Assembly (NCBI RefSeq): GCF_000761245.1
Contig: NZ_AWOR01000043.1
Coordinates: 62,001-126,000, forward strand
Reading direction: 5' to 3'
DNA length: 64,000 nucleotides
DNA from: Comamonas testosteroni
Lineage (GTDB): Bacteria; Pseudomonadota; Gammaproteobacteria; Burkholderiales; Burkholderiaceae_C
Translations under genes and position numbers: made by a program
Part shown: positions 62,453 through 64,000 of the stretch, piece by piece
Numbering within the stretch: position 1 is the stretch's first letter
How the letters are laid out: each line of letters begins with the position of its first letter
Notes under the pieces: model-generated
Told to the model about the DNA's origin: nothing
What the model saw: the letters and a program-made list of their open reading frames with translations, nothing else
The model's database searches: none

Positions 62453-64000
62453 TCAGACCAGCGGACGTGGGTTTTTCAGATACATGGTGCGAATCGCATG
62501 CAGCGTCCAGTACGCCAGGCCGCCGACCATGCCGGTCGGGTTGTACTGGGTGTTCTGCACGAAGTTGCCGGCACCGAAGACGAACACGTTGTGCTTGTCC
62601 CAGGTCTGGCAGTAGCGATTCACCACGCCTTCCGTAGGCTTGTCGGACATGATGTGACCGCCAGTGGTGTGTGTGGTCTGGTAGGGACGCACGTCGAACT
62701 GCGCACCGATGTCCTTGAAACCCAGCTGGATCTGATCAGGTTTCATGTTGTTGCCAACTTCTGCAGCCTTGAGCTTTTGGTACTGGTTCATCTTCAGGTC
62801 GTTGTCCTGCCAGTTGAAGGTCATGCGCATCAGCGGACGGCCGTGTGGATCCTTGTAGGTGGGGTCCAGATCCAGGTGATTGGCGCGGTAGGACATATGC
62901 GAGCCGTGCGTGCCGATGGACATGGAGTGGCCATACCACTCGCCGATACCCTTCTTCCAACCGGCACCCCAGCCCGGCGTACCCTTGGGCAGCGGCATGG
63001 AGCGGATGGGCTGGCCGTTGAAGGTCCCCGAACGCCAGTAAGCACCGCCGATGAAGCCCAGCTTGCCGAAGTCGTTCTGATTGACGCTGAAGTCATCGAT
63101 ACAGAACCCGTTGGAGCCGTGACCGATGAAGGGGTTGAAGTTCGCCTCCTTGTAGAACATCGTCACGCCACCATTCATCTGATAGGCGTAGTTCTTGCCG
63201 GTCACCCCCTCGTTGGTCTTGGGGTCGTAGGGCTTGCCGATGCCGGAAACCAGCAGCAAGTGCACGTTGTTGAGCTGGAAGGAAGAGAGAATCACCAGAT
63301 CTGCTGGCTGGAACACTTCTTCGTTGGTGTTGGAGTCGAAGTAGGTCACGCCGGTGGCGGTCTTGCCGTCTTCCGAGCTTTCCACGCGCAGCACTTCGCA
63401 ATGCGTGCGATAGCTGAAATTCTTTTTGCGCTTGAGCGCGTCCAGAACAGCCGTCTGGGGTGACGACTTGGAATACTGGTAGCAGCCGTAGCGCTCGCAG
63501 AAACCGCAGAAGTTGCAGGGCCCCATCTGCATGCCATAGGGATTCACATAAGCGGTGGAGGCAATGCCTGCGGGCGCCGGGAACGTGTGATAGCCCATTT
63601 GCTTGGCCGTCGCCTCGAACAAAGTTGCGTCGTAGGTCGCAGGCAGCGGGGGCATGGGGTAATCCTTGGAGCGCCAGCCTTCGAAAGGATTGCCGCCAGG
63701 CTGAATCTTGCCGTTGAGATTGCCAGCCTTGCCGGAGATACCCGCTACTTCGTCAAACTGCGTGAAGAAGGGCTCCAGCTCGTCGTAACTGACGGGGTAA
63801 TCCATGAGATTCATGCCTTCTGGAATGATGGACTCACCCCAGTGCTGCTTCACATAGCTGCGCAGCTGAATTTCTTCAGCTTGAGGGCGCCACAGCAGCC
63901 CATTCCAGTGGGTGCCCGCGCCACCGACGCCGTTGGCAGGCAGGAACGAACCCATCGCACGGTATGGCAGCGCGATTTCGCCGTCATTGCGACGGATCGT
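62453..64000 (-). CDS. GMC-family FAD dehydrogenase large subunit (partial)
   Basis: The C-terminal part (at least 515 residues) of a GMC oxidoreductase; the frame stays open to the window edge at 64000, so the N-terminal FAD Rossmann motif is outside. GMC features: NGVGGAGTHWNGL, YPVSYDELEPFF, and a Cys-rich GPCNFCGFCERYGC that in related FAD glucose dehydrogenases ligates an iron-sulfur cluster. The catalytic His/Asn region is seen in TTHTTGGHIM. It probably oxidises a sugar, sugar acid or alcohol on the periplasmic side. A small gamma subunit gene is expected just beyond the window. Confidence 0.9.
   Translation of the reverse strand, partial: TIRRNDGEIALPYRAMGSFLPANGVGGAGTHWNGLLWRPQAEEIQLRSYVKQHWGESIIPEGMNLMDYPVSYDELEPFFTQFDEVAGISGKAGNLNGKIQPGGNPFEGWRSKDYPMPPLPATYDATLFEATAKQMGYHTFPAPAGIASTAYVNPYGMQMGPCNFCGFCERYGCYQYSKSSPQTAVLDALKRKKNFSYRTHCEVLRVESSEDGKTATGVTYFDSNTNEEVFQPADLVILSSFQLNNVHLLLVSGIGKPYDPKTNEGVTGKNYAYQMNGGVTMFYKEANFNPFIGHGSNGFCIDDFSVNQNDFGKLGFIGGAYWRSGTFNGQPIRSMPLPKGTPGWGAGWKKGIGEWYGHSMSIGTHGSHMSYRANHLDLDPTYKDPHGRPLMRMTFNWQDNDLKMNQYQKLKAAEVGNNMKPDQIQLGFKDIGAQFDVRPYQTTHTTGGHIMSDKPTEGVVNRYCQTWDKHNVFVFGAGNFVQNTQYNPTGMVGGLAYWTLHAIRTMYLKNPRPLV

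Overview
The window looks like chromosomal DNA of a Comamonas-type betaproteobacterium (Burkholderiales, Comamonadaceae). This rests on the high GC content, the short interspersed repeats built on TGATAGCTATCA, and the gene content: smc-zipA-ligA, ctaA-cyoE, PaaX and CoA-linked catabolism, and a GMC dehydrogenase with a cytochrome c subunit. The species assignment is inference. No rRNA gene, complete tRNA gene, IS element or CRISPR array was seen.

Region 1 (1-5580) is the right end of an integrated phage-like element. Small plus-strand phage genes are interrupted by two lower-GC minus-strand accessory genes: a two-TM protein and an EVE-HNH protein that is a predicted modification-dependent restriction nuclease. 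The element ends with an AlpA-like regulator, a DUF4102-type tyrosine integrase, a tandem repeat that may bind the integrase, and a tRNA 5' half marking the junction.

Region 2 (6090-15811) holds heme A synthesis (ctaA, cyoE), then a sulfur and thiol block. Thiosulfate dehydrogenase tsdBA, a QseBC/PmrAB-like two-component system, a DsbD-alpha/Lgt-like/TlpA fusion with dsbG, and a DsrE-like gene are contiguous. Copies of a TTAA-N7-TTAA box lie upstream of both tsdB and the thiol operon, which suggests one regulon.

Region 3 (15845-28841) holds a patatin, ligA, zipA, smc, a YnfA protein, a large GGDEF/EAL protein and a flavodoxin-like protein. Region 4 (29012-39446) holds a TetR regulator, a complete RND tripartite pump, two MFS pumps and a DUF1566 protein. 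Region 5 (39493-51814) carries CoA and redox metabolism (two SDRs, CurA-like reductase, thioesterase, acyl-CoA ligase, crotonase, PaaX regulator). It also has ogt facing a small gene behind a near-perfect LexA box, then a methyltransferase, esterase, deaminase and MFS transporter.

Region 6 (51886-54472) is a two-gene RNA repair operon (RNA ligase and HD-Pnk) behind a long hairpin-rich leader. Region 7 (54473-60040) has a choice-of-anchor I lipoprotein and a phnDCE-type ABC importer with a structured leader. Region 8 (60236-64000) has an Lrp regulator facing a tiny terminator-closed transcription unit, then a triheme cytochrome c and a GMC dehydrogenase that runs off the window.

The items most worth following are the RNA repair operon and its leader, the thiol/thiosulfate regulon with its unusual fusion protein, the SOS-controlled orphan gene, and the EVE-HNH nuclease in the phage element.
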